Of a stretch of DNA of 64,000 nt, positions 41,201 to 47,597 are shown piece by piece (position 1 is the first letter of the stretch; every line of letters begins with the position of its first letter). The stretch spans positions 100,073 through 164,072 of the forward strand of contig VZTG01006775.1 of assembly GCA_013397845.1 (NCBI GenBank), written 5' to 3'. The position numbers were made by a program, and so were the translations under genes. The stretch comes from Melanocharis versteri (Eukaryota > Chordata > Aves > Passeriformes > Melanocharitidae). Below the pieces are notes generated by a model. It searched no databases and had not been told where the DNA came from. It saw only the letters and a list, made by a program, of their open reading frames with translations.

Positions 41201-44200
41201 CAGCTGATTTTAGAATAAGGTGTCTGACTTTGCACCAGAGACTATGATGTACCACAGAAGCTAAAAACGGTGCATCTCTCAGCCAGCTTCAGCACGGTGC
41301 ATTTATCAGTGCCTTTTACAGACATATTAAACCTCTGCACAGAAGGTCTCCTCCAGGAGTGCGGTGCTGCTGGACAGCTGCACTGTGACACTGCTCACCT
41401 GCTCCCTAAATATGCCTTCTTCAGCTTCACTTCATCTTCCTGCAAGAACTCACTTAGGCAAAGCCCTGCAGGTGAGCGAATCCATTTACTTCGCTCACTT
41501 CAATTAAAATTAGCTGAGCGGAGAGAATACTGACAAAAGGGGAAATACTTGAAGAGGACTACAGCCATTTCCATGGGGAATGGAAATAAGCTGACTGATT
41601 TATAAGGTCAGCTGGAGAAGGCTAATAAGGACCACAGTGCAGTCAGGAGTGCTTTGATAAGACTCCTGGGTCCAAGTGAAAGGGAGGGATTGTACTGCAA
41701 CTAAGTACTAGAAGGCACAAGCATTCTGACACTTAAGCATGGCCAAAATACTGTCTCACATTCAAACTGTTAAATGAGGAAGAAAATCCAGTCTGGATTC
41801 TGGAAATCTTTCATTTTCTTACAAAAAGTCAGGACAGAACAAAGTGTGAATGCTGGATGGTACCTGCTCTGAGACCACATGCCCACCTAGGGCCAGCTAT
41901 GTTTTTGCCCACCCCAACATGAACCCTGCTCAACAGGAATTTGTCTGCACTTTACCTATGACCATAATAAATTCTCTGTGGGGGATGTTTTACAGACCAG
42001 TGTACTGGAATAAATGCTAAGGGATGTGGCTTCCTGTGAATGAGACCCACATAGAATACAACCCACAGGATGTCATGGTTATCTTCATACCAGTACCTCT
42101 TAGTTTCCTTATCTGAAAGACAATTTATTCATATGCAGTCTCTAATAATTCATATCCTGGCAAATTAGCAAAATTCAAGGGACCAACTGAGACATCAAAA
42201 AGAGAAAATTGTCCAGAGGATGAATCAGTGAATAAGGGCTTAGAATTGCCTGGTTCATGCAAAAAGCCAGGCTCTACCATTTATCAGTGCAGCATTATCG
42301 TCACCGAGGATTTGACTCAGAAGGTTTGTCTGAATATGCTGATGTGACTCCAAGGGTAACTGTGGCTCTTTTTGGCGTTCAAATCAGGATCACTTTAGGT
42401 TGAGGCTTACTTGGATAGCAAAGAAAGAAGAGTTCATCTTGTCTAAATGCTGCAAATAACCACGCAGAACAGGGGATAACTATAGAGCAATTACACAGAT
42501 GTGCAAAACCACTAAAATATATGATAGCATTTGCCCTGTTCATATCTTCTCCTTAAGAGTCTCTCTCACAACAATTGAGATATGAAATGAAGTGTCTTAG
42601 ATACTTGGCCACGTCTGTATGTCAGTAAATGACACTATCTTTAAGGCAGTGCACTGAGACAGGTATGTGAAGGTGGTAAGCCTAAAAATCAGAGCAATAC
42701 CTCTGAAGTGCCTCCACTGTATATTCTGCCAGAGTTGTGACAGCTATGCGAAAAAAACATGGAAAAAGTCACTCTTTTAAAAACAACATTCAATTACTGT
42801 GTGTGCAAAATGTATGGTGTGTCATTGAGCCATGAATTCAGCTTACCCGGAGCTTCTCTTCAGTCTTAGTGGATTGCTTACAGTCGGGATGCCAGACAGT
42901 GGAACCTGAGGGAGGAAAAACACATCTTTATTCAGAGCAAAGCAGATGACTTCTGGTCATGACAAGTCAGTTATTAAAGAGAATCTCTTCACTGCATCAG
43001 ATGCTGAATCTGTATGAACTATGAGAGTAATTCACAATAAAGTCTAGCTCATGGGAAATACAAGGGAAAAAAAATATTCAAATCCTTGGCGTATCTACAG
43101 CAGCTTTGTCCTGAGGCTGCCAAAGCACTTTGCACACATTCTTAATTAAAACTCGAGCAGCCTCAAGCAGCTACAGGGTCAGCGAGCACCAGCTGGAGGA
43201 ACTGAGAGAGAGAGGGTTCCTCTGGCAGGATGGAGGGTAAGAGCAAAGGAACTGGGCCATCGCTACATGATCTGTTCTCCCCTCATGTGCTGCCCTGCAC
43301 ATGAAAAGGAAGTTCTGATTACAAGTCCATTGAGCAATAGGTGTCATACTCCGTTACTGTAAAGTACTACTCGGATCACATCTTCCCTCACGCAAGATGC
43401 AAAAGGAAAAGCAAAATTAAAAACTTCACAGTGCAAGAGCTAGGGCTGTGTGTGACCCACTGGCAGCGAATGAGAGGCCAGCACGACAGGTGGTGCAAAG
43501 CAGCACGTGAGAGAGCCTCTCCCTGGATCCCAGCACACCGTTCCTGCCATTGGCACACACAGCACTCCTACCCCATGCTCTGATGTGTGGCACTGGTGTT
43601 TCCACATGGCATATTCCAGCTACACATCCTACTAAAAAAGTCAAGTCCTCTGCTGTTTGCTTCCCAAAAGATGAGATTATTTCTTATGCTGCAAAGTAGG
43701 AATATCCTGCTGTTCTCAAGGACTGAGCAGTGTCGGGGCAAGGAGCATTTCAATCCCATTTCAGCTGTCCTTTGGAACAGAGTGTAAACTGTGGTCACTG
43801 CTGGAAAGCTGCTGACAGGTATCGGCCAAGTTGAAACAGAGCAAAAGCTAACGCTGATTTTTAACACTGACTGCAGCTGCAGTCAAATTCATCCTTCATT
43901 CCAGTCACCACAAAGTCAATCCAGAGCCCTGACTATCTGCAGGGGGGAACATCACCTCTTCACTCTGTCCACAAAGAAACCAAACAGAGCCAAGTCCAGG
44001 TCTCCTGCTGGTGACTATTAGTTCAAGAGCAGCCAGAGGAAATCCCACCCTCAGAGGCCAGGAGAAGGATGGGTCAGGGCCCCTGGAAATTTTCTTCTAA
44101 CAAGCCCTTACATGGCTTGGGACAGAAGTAAAGACCAGCAGGAATCATTTCACTTCCCAGCAGTACACAGCACAGTCATCATCAGGAGACAGGAGAGAAT

Positions 44201-47200
44201 GCTGTGACTCTGGATCGAGGGTCTGAGATGTTTGGCTGTGAGTCTAAGCCGAGGAAGAAGAAACTGTGCGTTTGGCAGAGGGAAACCATCAGACAACAGG
44301 GAGAAGTGCACCGAGAGCCTTCTCTGTAAACAAACAGCAGCCTCAGAGCCAGGACCCCACAGAGCCTGCGAGATCAGGAGGGAGCCGTGCCCTGTGCATG
44401 CAGGAGGAAGAGTTCATGTTATAAGGCTGTAAGTTCACATTAAAAGAAGTGATGTGAGTAACACTCCTCTGAATATGACACTTACTGCTCAAGGATGAAC
44501 TAAGACTCGGAAGATTTTGGTTCAAGTCTCAAATCTAGCTGTGAGCTTCCTTCCTGTGTGGCTCTGAGAAAAATGATCCCTATTCCTGTGTACCTCACTG
44601 TTAGATTAATAGCAGGAGTTGATGATCTCAGGGGTCTTTCCAACCTTAACAGTTCTGTGATTCTTTTCTATTAAACTTTCCCTACCATCAAAGAGGAAGC
44701 TGTCACTGAATTTTGGGCAGTATTTATCACAAACTTGCACAATTTTAGGGACACCCTGTGAGAATGTTGAAAGTGAACAAGAAATGCAGGAACCTGGATG
44801 TCATTTTCATAGTGAAACTTAGCTACGGGTTGTAGGTTTTCTTTCACAAAATGGTAAGAAATTTAAAAGATGTGACATTTAAAAATCCAAATCAGAAAGA
44901 GCAAGGTTAAGAAGTTAAATGTAAGTATTTTTTGTGATCTTGAACTCTGAGCCGCCTACATTTTGTAGATACTATCCATCCAAACATGCCAATCTATTTT
45001 GAAATGCTTGCAAGGGTGCAAATTCCCAAGCTACATCGTTCCTCTCTTTTACTACCAGAAACAGCACAGCAAATTGTGGTTATTCCCATTCTTAACATAT
45101 GTTTGTTTGCTCACCTGGCAAACACCAACTAGCATATTCATTTATTCAGCTTTATACTTTGCACAAACCATTATTTCAGCATCAGCATCCCTCTGAATAC
45201 TGGGCAATCCTAGCTCAACAAGAGCCTTGTGGGGCAGCCCATATAATAATGTATTACCAGGAAGTCAATAGGAAAGAGACAGTTTCTGGTGCTGCTGCTT
45301 TTTCATTTTCATGTGTTGGAGCAGTGCCAAGCCAGAGTGCTTCTGCTAGCACCATTCCAACCATCCTTAACCTAGAAAGCCCCAAGACACACAGCTTGTT
45401 TGTCCATGCTCTCCTTTTGCAGGTTTCCCACACATTTCTAATACAAGTTTCTACCACAATCCTTCCAGGCTCCTCTATTATACAAAGCAATACCAAGACA
45501 GTGCTTTCATATCCTAGGGAGAGGACAATTAGAAGTGAGATGGAAGCCGCCTATTTTCATGTATTTTATCAACATGATTTTTGTTCCAGCTTTATAGTAG
45601 TGGTGTTGTATTTTTATTTCGGAGGAATGCTTGGAATGCTGTTATTCTGCACCCTAGGGTCAGTGATTTGGATGGAGTCAGGATGTGCATTTCAGCTGAG
45701 AGCTTTGCACAGGAAAGGCTTTTAGGTCCTCACACTTACAAGCACACTGAATTCAGCAAGGAAAGCTTGGCAGGACGGCCTGGAGCACACTCAGCAATTA
45801 CATTACTTAGTCAGAAAACATCTTGTGAACAATAAAGCAATGCAATTTGAGGTGCTCCTCCCCTGAGACAGGCTGAGCACAAGGAACATTGATTCATAAC
45901 CACGCAAAGAGAGATACACTAAGAAGAGAACAGCAGATCAAGCTGCTGCCAGGTTTCTCTCCTCTCCCTTTCCTATCACCTGAACTTGTCCAGGACAAAC
46001 TTCAGCCTAGTTTAAGCAAAAGTGATACTTTCTGTCTTCTTTTGATCTGCAGAAATTTACACCAAAGCCTGCTCAATCAACCCAGAGTCCCTCTCTCTGC
46101 TAGGCTGGTGCAAATGGATCAGCTGGAAATGGTTATCAATGATTATTAATTAATGACAGCAAAGGATGATCTGATGCTCATCTTGAACTCTGCCTGTACT
46201 TTATCACACCATGACGTGAGGAAAGTAAGATCTGCCAGATGCTGTAACTGCTGCTTTGAAGTTAGTATTTCCAATTTGCCATCAGAAAGCAGTACCACCC
46301 ACCCAGCCCTCTTCCAGCCTCTCCTTGCTCCTGCCAAGCAGAGCTGCTACACAATTTCACATCCCGTTCTGGGCACAGCTGGAATAAGATGACTGAGGTA
46401 TAAGGTCAGTGAGAGATGAGAGAGAAGGACTGCAAGGAAGGACAAACTACAAAATAAAACAAGTTAGCTTCAAAGGAATGCCTTAACAATATTACGTTAT
46501 TTTGGAACTCCTCCAGTAAGAACATCTCCTCAGGATTTCCAGAAATGGCTGTGACCACACTTTGATATTTTTTTTCCCTATTCTTCTACATTCCTTTCAA
46601 GTACCTCAAGTTTCCTAACCTAAGTGCAATATATAAAATCCCAACATGTATCTCCCTTATTCACTTTTATTTCTGGCTTACATAAATGGGTATTACACAT
46701 CCTTCTACCAACAGTAATACTACAGCAAGTAATAAAAATAACTTAATAGTTACTATGCTACCTTCTCAGAGAGTAGGTGGGATTCAGATCAAGGCTACTT
46801 TTCAATCAAAGAAAAGAGCATATTCTCTTTTATGTGAAAAGATCATGAAAAAACCAAGCTTGGCAATACTTGGGAGTGTGAGACTGTTAACAAGAAAGGG
46901 GAGATGAAAATAAACATACAAGAAAGAGGTGGCTATAGAAAGATATAAAAATAAAGTACATGGGAATAAAAAGAGAGATGTGGCCAGATAAAAGGGAAGT
47001 AGGCAAGGGAAGCAAATATGATTAAGAACTGGAGGAGAGACTCTGTCAGTGTGCATAAGGAATGAGGTCTATGTGGGTCAAAACAAACTCACTGCAGCTT
47101 CTGGAAGATTTTCCCTTGCCTTTAACAGTTTGGAGTGTGGTCCAGAATAGCACAGACACTGATCAGCAGAAATCAGGGGAAATCCCTTCACTTTGTCCGG

Positions 47201-47597
47201 TATCTCATACGCCATTCTGGGGCTAAACTATCCATGAGATGTCAAATTCAGAGGCAGCCTAATAAATTTCATTTTTTAGCAAGCACAGGCTGCCTCAGCG
47301 AGAGTGCAGAATCCCTAAAAAGCCACAATTATGCCCACCTAATAGAGCAAAAGGGTATCAAGTGAAAAAATATGAGAACACTACCGAAGACAGGATAACT
47401 ATAGTCCTCCTTGGCTGTATTACATGGGGATGGTTTATAAACTCCTGAGGTCTGTGACAGAAAAATCACAATGTCTGATCTTCCTGCTTCGGAATGGAGA
47501 CATCCTTACCTTGCAGATACATTTCTTCTCCTTCTGTGAACATTTGGTTGCATCTGCTGCATCGTGCACAGCTTGGATGATAATGCTTGTCACCTGC
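2171..47597 (-). CDS. ABLIM1: ABLIM1, actin-binding LIM protein 1 (3' part, 18 coding exons)
   Basis: abLIM1 is a cytoskeletal adaptor. In this family, N-terminal LIM zinc fingers bind partners and a C-terminal villin headpiece binds F-actin. The spliced CDS on the minus strand joins 47510-47597, 42847-42905, 33797-33874, 31554-31709, 26432-26467, 25001-25130, 22633-22752, 16913-17017, 14572-14619, 12107-12247, 10308-10399, 10077-10173, 8718-8779, 8351-8411, 7660-7667, 6320-6394, 3526-3606 and 2171-2284. All junctions keep one frame, giving 1551 nt or 516 residues plus stop. Every internal boundary has AG/GT sites except one GC donor. The order of domains is the second half of LIM4, the serine/proline-rich abLIM anchor region, a charged EEDDEE/RRRQLQEE helix, and the headpiece ending KKKAKLF. 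Exons for the earlier LIM domains lie beyond the right edge. I call it ABLIM1 rather than ABLIM2 or ABLIM3 from the linker peptides, recalled rather than aligned. Confidence 0.96.
2285..3525 (-). other. ABLIM1 intron between the two headpiece exons
   Basis: This 1241-bp intron has a GTAAG donor beside 3526 and an AAAG acceptor beside 2284. It ends in the long T tract (2289-2313 on the plus strand reads as A). I recognise no other element in it. Confidence 0.85.
3526..3606 (-). CDS. ABLIM1: ABLIM1 exon: headpiece N-terminal subdomain
   Basis: This exon is 81 nt or 27 codons, phase 0 on both sides, running from IFPYEILMVTNRGR to VDRTRLE. It encodes the first half of the villin headpiece. The acceptor is TTAACAG and the donor is GTAAG. 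As I recall the mammalian protein, the equivalents are EMLMVT and ILREVD, so the changes here (EIL, ILKDVD) are conservative. The preceding intron starts with a GC donor. Confidence 0.97.
3607..6319 (-). other. ABLIM1 GC-AG intron, AT-rich
   Basis: This 2713-bp intron starts with GCAAGT at 6319-6314 instead of GT and ends with a normal TTAACAG. Much of it is AT-rich unique sequence, for example 4600-4950 and 5200-5300. I see no exon, RNA gene or clear transposon. Confidence 0.8.
6320..6394 (-). CDS. ABLIM1: ABLIM1 exon ending in a GC donor
   Basis: This exon is 75 nt or 25 codons, phase 0 on both sides, starting SLPDGHVPGMRMDRG and ending NMLEPK. It lies just before the headpiece. The acceptor is GATGCAG. 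The donor reads AAAG then GCAAGT, an excellent GC-type site. The nearest GT (6315-6314) would add four bases and break the frame. Joining it straight to the 8351-8411 exon would also break the frame and hit a TAA inside this exon, so the 8-nt microexon at 7660-7667 is needed. Confidence 0.95.
6395..7659 (-). other. ABLIM1 intron downstream of the microexon
   Basis: This 1265-bp intron has a GTAGAG donor at 7659-7654 and a GATGCAG acceptor beside 6394. I see no other recognisable element. Confidence 0.75.
7660..7667 (-). CDS. ABLIM1: ABLIM1 8-nt microexon
   Basis: The exon is ATTTCCAG. The G left over from the upstream exon plus AT makes GAT, so it encodes Asp-Phe-Gln. The mammalian protein, as recalled, has Asp-Tyr-Gln at this place. 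A strong pyrimidine tract (TTTCTCTTCTGCTTTTCAG) precedes it and GTAGAG follows. Upstream phase 1 plus 8 nt gives phase 0, which is exactly what the next exon needs. Without it the frame shifts and a stop occurs 19 codons after the split codon. It is too short for most gene finders. Confidence 0.9.
7668..8350 (-). other. ABLIM1 intron upstream of the microexon
   Basis: This 683-bp intron has a GTAAGG donor beside 8351 and a long TC-rich tract before the microexon. It holds nothing else recognisable. Confidence 0.8.
8351..8411 (-). CDS. ABLIM1: ABLIM1 exon: linker before the headpiece
   Basis: This exon is 61 nt: 20 codons plus one base, entering in phase 0 and leaving in phase 1. It reads PVSTDFGQYNSYGDVSGAVR. 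The acceptor is CTGTTACAG and the donor is GTAAGG. The leftover G pairs with the microexon to make Asp. This tyrosine/serine-rich linker is strongly conserved in abLIM1 as I recall it. Confidence 0.96.
8412..8717 (-). other. ABLIM1 short intron (306 bp)
   Basis: This is a short GTAAGA-CAG intron. Nothing else is seen in it. Confidence 0.85.
8718..8779 (-). CDS. ABLIM1: ABLIM1 exon: serine-rich linker with tandem acceptors
   Basis: This exon reads HASASKTSSLPGYGKNGLHR after a split codon and leaves in phase 0 through GTAAGA. Two in-frame acceptors lie 12 nt apart: TTCAACAG (exon starts at 8779) and CTTCAG (starts at 8767). I chose the upstream one because it is the first AG after the TTTTCCCTTCCTCATT tract and because its residues line up with the mammalian HIPSSK stretch as recalled. 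Use of the inner site would drop four codons. Confidence 0.85.
8780..10076 (-). other. ABLIM1 intron
   Basis: This 1297-bp intron starts GTAATT beside 10077. I searched it for a small exon like the mammalian INSAS residues and found no credible one. No transposon is recognisable. Confidence 0.7.
10077..10173 (-). CDS. ABLIM1: ABLIM1 exon: charged helix and linker
   Basis: This exon is 97 nt: 32 codons plus one base, entering in phase 0 and leaving in phase 1. It runs LNSGLGQLILKEEMEKESRG and ends SASRYDSP. The acceptor is TTTGTAG and the donor is CCAG then GTAATT. It continues the charged, probably helical region begun by the preceding exon. If the frame is read on past the donor it gives GNSWSQ and then a stop. 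Confidence 0.95.
10174..10307 (-). other. ABLIM1 short intron (134 bp)
   Basis: This is the smallest intron in the window. Its donor is the weak GTGGTT and its acceptor is TTTGTAG. Confidence 0.85.
10308..10399 (-). CDS. ABLIM1: ABLIM1 exon: acidic/basic helix with a NAGNAG acceptor
   Basis: This exon is 92 nt: two bases plus 30 codons, entering in phase 1 and leaving in phase 0. It reads ADMRRRSSGREEDDEELQ then RRRQLQEEQLMK. The run of acidic then basic residues suggests a helix or coiled coil. The acceptor region reads AAGCAG, a tandem NAGNAG site, so one residue may be added or dropped. The donor GTGGTT is weak. A long open frame on the opposite strand here is only the shadow of these repetitive codons. 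Confidence 0.95.
10400..12106 (-). other. ABLIM1 intron
   Basis: This 1707-bp intron has a GTATGC donor. Beyond AT-rich unique sequence I see nothing in it. Confidence 0.8.
12107..12247 (-). CDS. ABLIM1: ABLIM1 exon: abLIM anchor region
   Basis: This exon is 141 nt, phase 1 on both sides. It includes ALAAQSKSSEDIIKSSKFP and KIETDHWPGPPSLAAI. It forms part of the conserved abLIM anchor segment. The donor is GTATGC. Two acceptors lie 6 nt apart (ATCTAG then ATGCAG). I chose the inner one because G plus CT gives the Ala expected in HAALAAQ. The outer one would start at 12253 and add two residues. Confidence 0.95.
   Translation of the reverse strand: MPWQHRASPPRISSSPPSSQQLMHQHPTRFQRLRLTTGQALPPWLP
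12248..14571 (-). other. ABLIM1 intron with a three-arm inverted repeat
   Basis: This 2324-bp intron has a GTAAAT donor beside 14572. Its only notable element is the inverted repeat at 14112-14164. Confidence 0.8.
14112..14164. repeat. 12-bp motif in three alternating orientations
   Basis: ATTGTAACATCT occurs at 14112-14123 and 14153-14164, and its perfect reverse complement at 14135-14146. The last two arms form a hairpin with a 6-nt loop (CACCAG), while the first two can pair across 11 nt. It lies in an intron about 0.4 kb downstream of an exon in the transcript sense. Confidence 0.9.
14572..14619 (-). CDS. ABLIM1: ABLIM1 small exon (48 nt), anchor region
   Basis: This exon has phase 1 on both sides and encodes Asp (split) then QGVNIYRKPPIYKQH. 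The acceptor is ATATCACAG and the donor is GTAAAT. It matches the abLIM1 segment QGINIYRKPP as recalled. As a symmetric exon it could be skipped without breaking the frame. Confidence 0.96.
14620..16912 (-). other. ABLIM1 intron
   Basis: This 2293-bp intron has a GTAGGA donor. I recognise no exon or transposon in it. Confidence 0.8.
16913..17017 (-). CDS. ABLIM1: ABLIM1 exon: Ser/Pro-rich anchor region
   Basis: This exon is 105 nt, phase 1 on both sides. It reads NEPSSGRNSPVPYRPDSRP and ends QAPKHFHVP. The acceptor is TTCATTGGAG and the donor is GTAGGA. The HFHVP end echoes HFHRP in the 25-kb exon, an internal similarity typical of abLIM linkers. It can follow either the 22.7-kb cassette or the 25-kb exon in frame. 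Confidence 0.96.
19912..19969. repeat. Tandem duplication of a 29-bp unit
   Basis: The units at 19912-19940 and 19941-19969 begin TGCAACCAACACCGAGCC and differ at one base, which suggests a recent event. Confidence 0.95.
20951..21034. repeat. Tandem duplication of a 42-bp unit
   Basis: The units at 20951-20992 and 20993-21034 begin AAAATCTTTCTTACAAACCA and differ at one base. 42 is a multiple of three, so a repeated peptide appears in a chance open frame there. I do not read it as coding. Confidence 0.95.
22633..22752 (-). CDS. ABLIM1: ABLIM1 GC-rich cassette exon (40 codons)
   Basis: This exon is 120 nt, phase 1 on both sides. It encodes ELLALGARRVAPPRTSGRG and then HDSRPNSPFRHHFIPHVK. The acceptor is CTGGCGCAG after a long TC-rich tract, and the donor is GTAAGG. 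The second half fits the mammalian alternative exon (DSRPN-PFRHHF-PHVKG, as recalled). The first half is Arg/Ala/Gly-rich and CpG-dense, unlike the neighbouring exons. Because both edges are phase 1, inclusion or skipping keeps the frame, so this is probably an alternatively spliced linker segment. Confidence 0.88.
22753..25000 (-). other. ABLIM1 intron
   Basis: This 2248-bp intron has a GTAAGG donor and a TC-rich tract before the GC-rich exon. No other element is recognised. Confidence 0.8.
25001..25130 (-). CDS. ABLIM1: ABLIM1 exon: Ser/Tyr-rich anchor region
   Basis: This exon is 130 nt: 43 codons plus one base, entering in phase 0 and leaving in phase 1. It reads GYQDVRDRMIHRSTSQGS through SPVYSRHSYTPTMSRSP to HFHRP. 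The acceptor is GTCCTGCAG and the donor is GTAAGG. This is the most recognisable abLIM1 linker peptide in the window. It was one of the first exons to identify the gene. Confidence 0.97.
25131..26431 (-). other. ABLIM1 intron containing an assembly gap
   Basis: This 1301-bp intron has a GTAAGT donor. It contains the 23-N gap at 25688-25710, set in an A-rich tract followed by a run of C. No other element is seen. Confidence 0.8.
25688..25710. other. Assembly gap (23 N)
   Basis: The gap is flanked by AAACAAACAAAAAA on the left and by an A/C-rich stretch with a C run (about 25738-25757) on the right. It is probably a low-complexity tract that failed to assemble. The true length is unknown. Confidence 0.95.
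26432..26467 (-). CDS. ABLIM1: ABLIM1 small exon (36 nt)
   Basis: This exon has 12 codons, SPRTLSPTPSAE, phase 0 on both sides. The acceptor is GTCTTTGCAG and the donor is GTAAGT. It holds three Ser-Pro or Thr-Pro sites in 12 residues, so it is a likely phosphorylation segment. Skipping it would keep the frame. Confidence 0.96.
27151..27190 (-). repeat. MIR SINE fragment (weak)
   Basis: The stretch ACACAGATAGGGAAACTGAGG resembles the conserved MIR core read in reverse (ACAGATGAGGAAACTGAGGC). Only about 35 bases are convincing. Confidence 0.5.
28330..28387 (+). repeat. (GGGGAAA)n purine minisatellite
   Basis: Seven or more G-runs of three or four bases are separated by AAA, TAAA or CAGAAA on the plus strand. 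This strand could form a G-quadruplex. The gene's sense strand is C/T-rich here. Confidence 0.9.
28930..29050. promoter_or_regulatory. Intronic CpG island (candidate internal promoter)
   Basis: I count about 19 CpG dinucleotides in about 120 bases, in an otherwise CpG-poor, AT-rich intron. It contains GCGCGG and CCGCGAGAGGGCGC blocks. It lies about 2.5 kb upstream, in the gene sense, of the 36-nt exon. Such islands often mark promoters, and abLIM1 is known to have short isoforms. No first exon can be fixed from sequence alone. Confidence 0.5.
28967..28980 (+). promoter_or_regulatory. CTCF-like motif in the CpG island
   Basis: CCGCGAGAGGGCGC agrees with most positions of the CTCF core consensus (CCGCGNGGNGGCAG type). 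This is a motif match by eye only. Confidence 0.3.
29057..29174. repeat. (CCCTG)n / CCCTGCCTTA minisatellite
   Basis: Imperfect CCCTG and CCTTACCCTG units, with one unresolved base at 29109. It directly abuts the CpG island. Open frames through it on both strands are low complexity and not genes. Confidence 0.9.
29449..29783 (+). mobile_element. Solo LTR, ERVK-like (335 bp), antisense to ABLIM1
   Basis: The element starts TGTAAGGGAC and ends GGGCAACA, the TG...CA ends expected of an LTR. It is flanked by identical 6-bp copies of ACCCTT at 29443-29448 and 29784-29789; a 6-bp duplication fits class II (ERVK-like) elements. Inside are a TATA box (TATATAA, 29631-29637) and a poly(A) signal (AATAAA, 29654-29659), both on the plus strand. 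No gag, pol or env sequence adjoins it, so it is a solo LTR left by recombination. The exact ends are inferred from the repeat. Confidence 0.75.
29979..30066 (-). repeat. MIR SINE remnant
   Basis: AACTTGCCCAAGGTGACAGAA followed by a degraded CAGC...AACCCAAGCTCTTC matches the MIR reverse-strand core (GTAACTTGCCCAAGGTCACACAGC...AACCCAGG). MIR is an ancient amniote SINE. Confidence 0.75.
31554..31709 (-). CDS. ABLIM1: ABLIM1 exon: abLIM anchor region
   Basis: This exon is 156 nt or 52 codons, phase 0 on both sides. It begins AKVDNEILDYKDLAAIPKVK and includes YDIERPDLITYEPFYTSAYE, then RQERQSLGE. The acceptor is CCTTTAG and the donor is GTAATG. It is the largest internal exon here and highly conserved in abLIM proteins. 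SAYEDRQ here replaces SGYDDKQ of the mammalian protein as recalled. Confidence 0.97.
31710..33796 (-). other. ABLIM1 intron with a MIR remnant
   Basis: This 2087-bp intron has a GTAAGT donor and a CCTTTAG acceptor. It contains the MIR at about 32.0 kb and otherwise unique sequence. Confidence 0.8.
31988..32125 (+). repeat. MIR SINE remnant
   Basis: GGCCTCAGGCAAGTATTTTC, then TTTTCCCATATGTAAAATGGG and TGATAACA, follows the MIR consensus in order (GACCTTGGGCAAGT...TTTCCTCATCTGTAAAATGGGGATAATA). Confidence 0.8.
33797..33874 (-). CDS. ABLIM1: ABLIM1 exon: linker after LIM4
   Basis: This exon is 78 nt or 26 codons, phase 0 on both sides: PTRTSSESIYSRPGSS then IPGSPGHTIY. The acceptor is TTGTTTTTCAG and the donor is GTAAGT. 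The segment is Ser/Pro-rich and probably disordered. It could be skipped in frame. Confidence 0.97.
33875..42846 (-). other. ABLIM1 large intron (9 kb)
   Basis: This 8972-bp intron has a GTAAGC donor. I find no exon, RNA gene or clear transposon. It is mostly unique AT-rich sequence with short poly(A) and poly(T) runs. Confidence 0.7.
42847..42905 (-). CDS. ABLIM1: ABLIM1 exon: end of LIM4
   Basis: This exon is 59 nt: two bases plus 19 codons, entering in phase 1 and leaving in phase 0. It encodes STVWHPDCKQSTKTEEKLR. His and Cys of WHPDC are the last pair of zinc ligands of the fourth LIM domain. The acceptor is TTTTTCCTCCCTCAG and the donor is GTAAGC. Confidence 0.97.
42906..47509 (-). other. 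ABLIM1 intron within the LIM4 domain, with a CR1 3' end
   Basis: This 4604-bp intron has a GTAAGG donor. It holds a CR1 fragment near 44.64 kb. The 208-codon plus-strand frame at 45099-45725 does not look like a gene. Confidence 0.75.
44613..44665 (+). mobile_element. CR1 LINE 3'-end fragment
   Basis: GATGATCTCAGGGGTCTTTCC followed by AACCTTAACAGTTCTGTGATTCT matches the usual 3' end of chicken-repeat-1 LINEs (GGTCTCTTCCAACCTTAA...TTCTATGATTCT). Only the 3' tail is recognisable. CR1 is the main LINE family of birds and other sauropsids. Confidence 0.75.
47510..47597 (-). CDS. ABLIM1: ABLIM1 exon: central part of LIM4
   Basis: This exon is 88 nt: 29 codons plus one base, entering in phase 0 and leaving in phase 1. 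It begins AGDKHYHPSCARCSRCNQMF and ends EGEEMYLQ. The spacing H-x2-C-x2-C-x2-C supplies the end of the first zinc finger and the start of the second finger of LIM4. The next exon supplies the closing H-x2-C. The acceptor is TTATTTAG and the donor is GTAAGG. The first two zinc ligands must lie in an exon beyond the window. Confidence 0.97.

Noticed and set aside
45099..45725. 208-codon plus-strand open frame, the longest in the window
   Set aside because: It has no recognisable domain, no start context or splice partner, and irregular composition. A length like this can arise by chance in 64 kb, and it lies inside an ABLIM1 intron.
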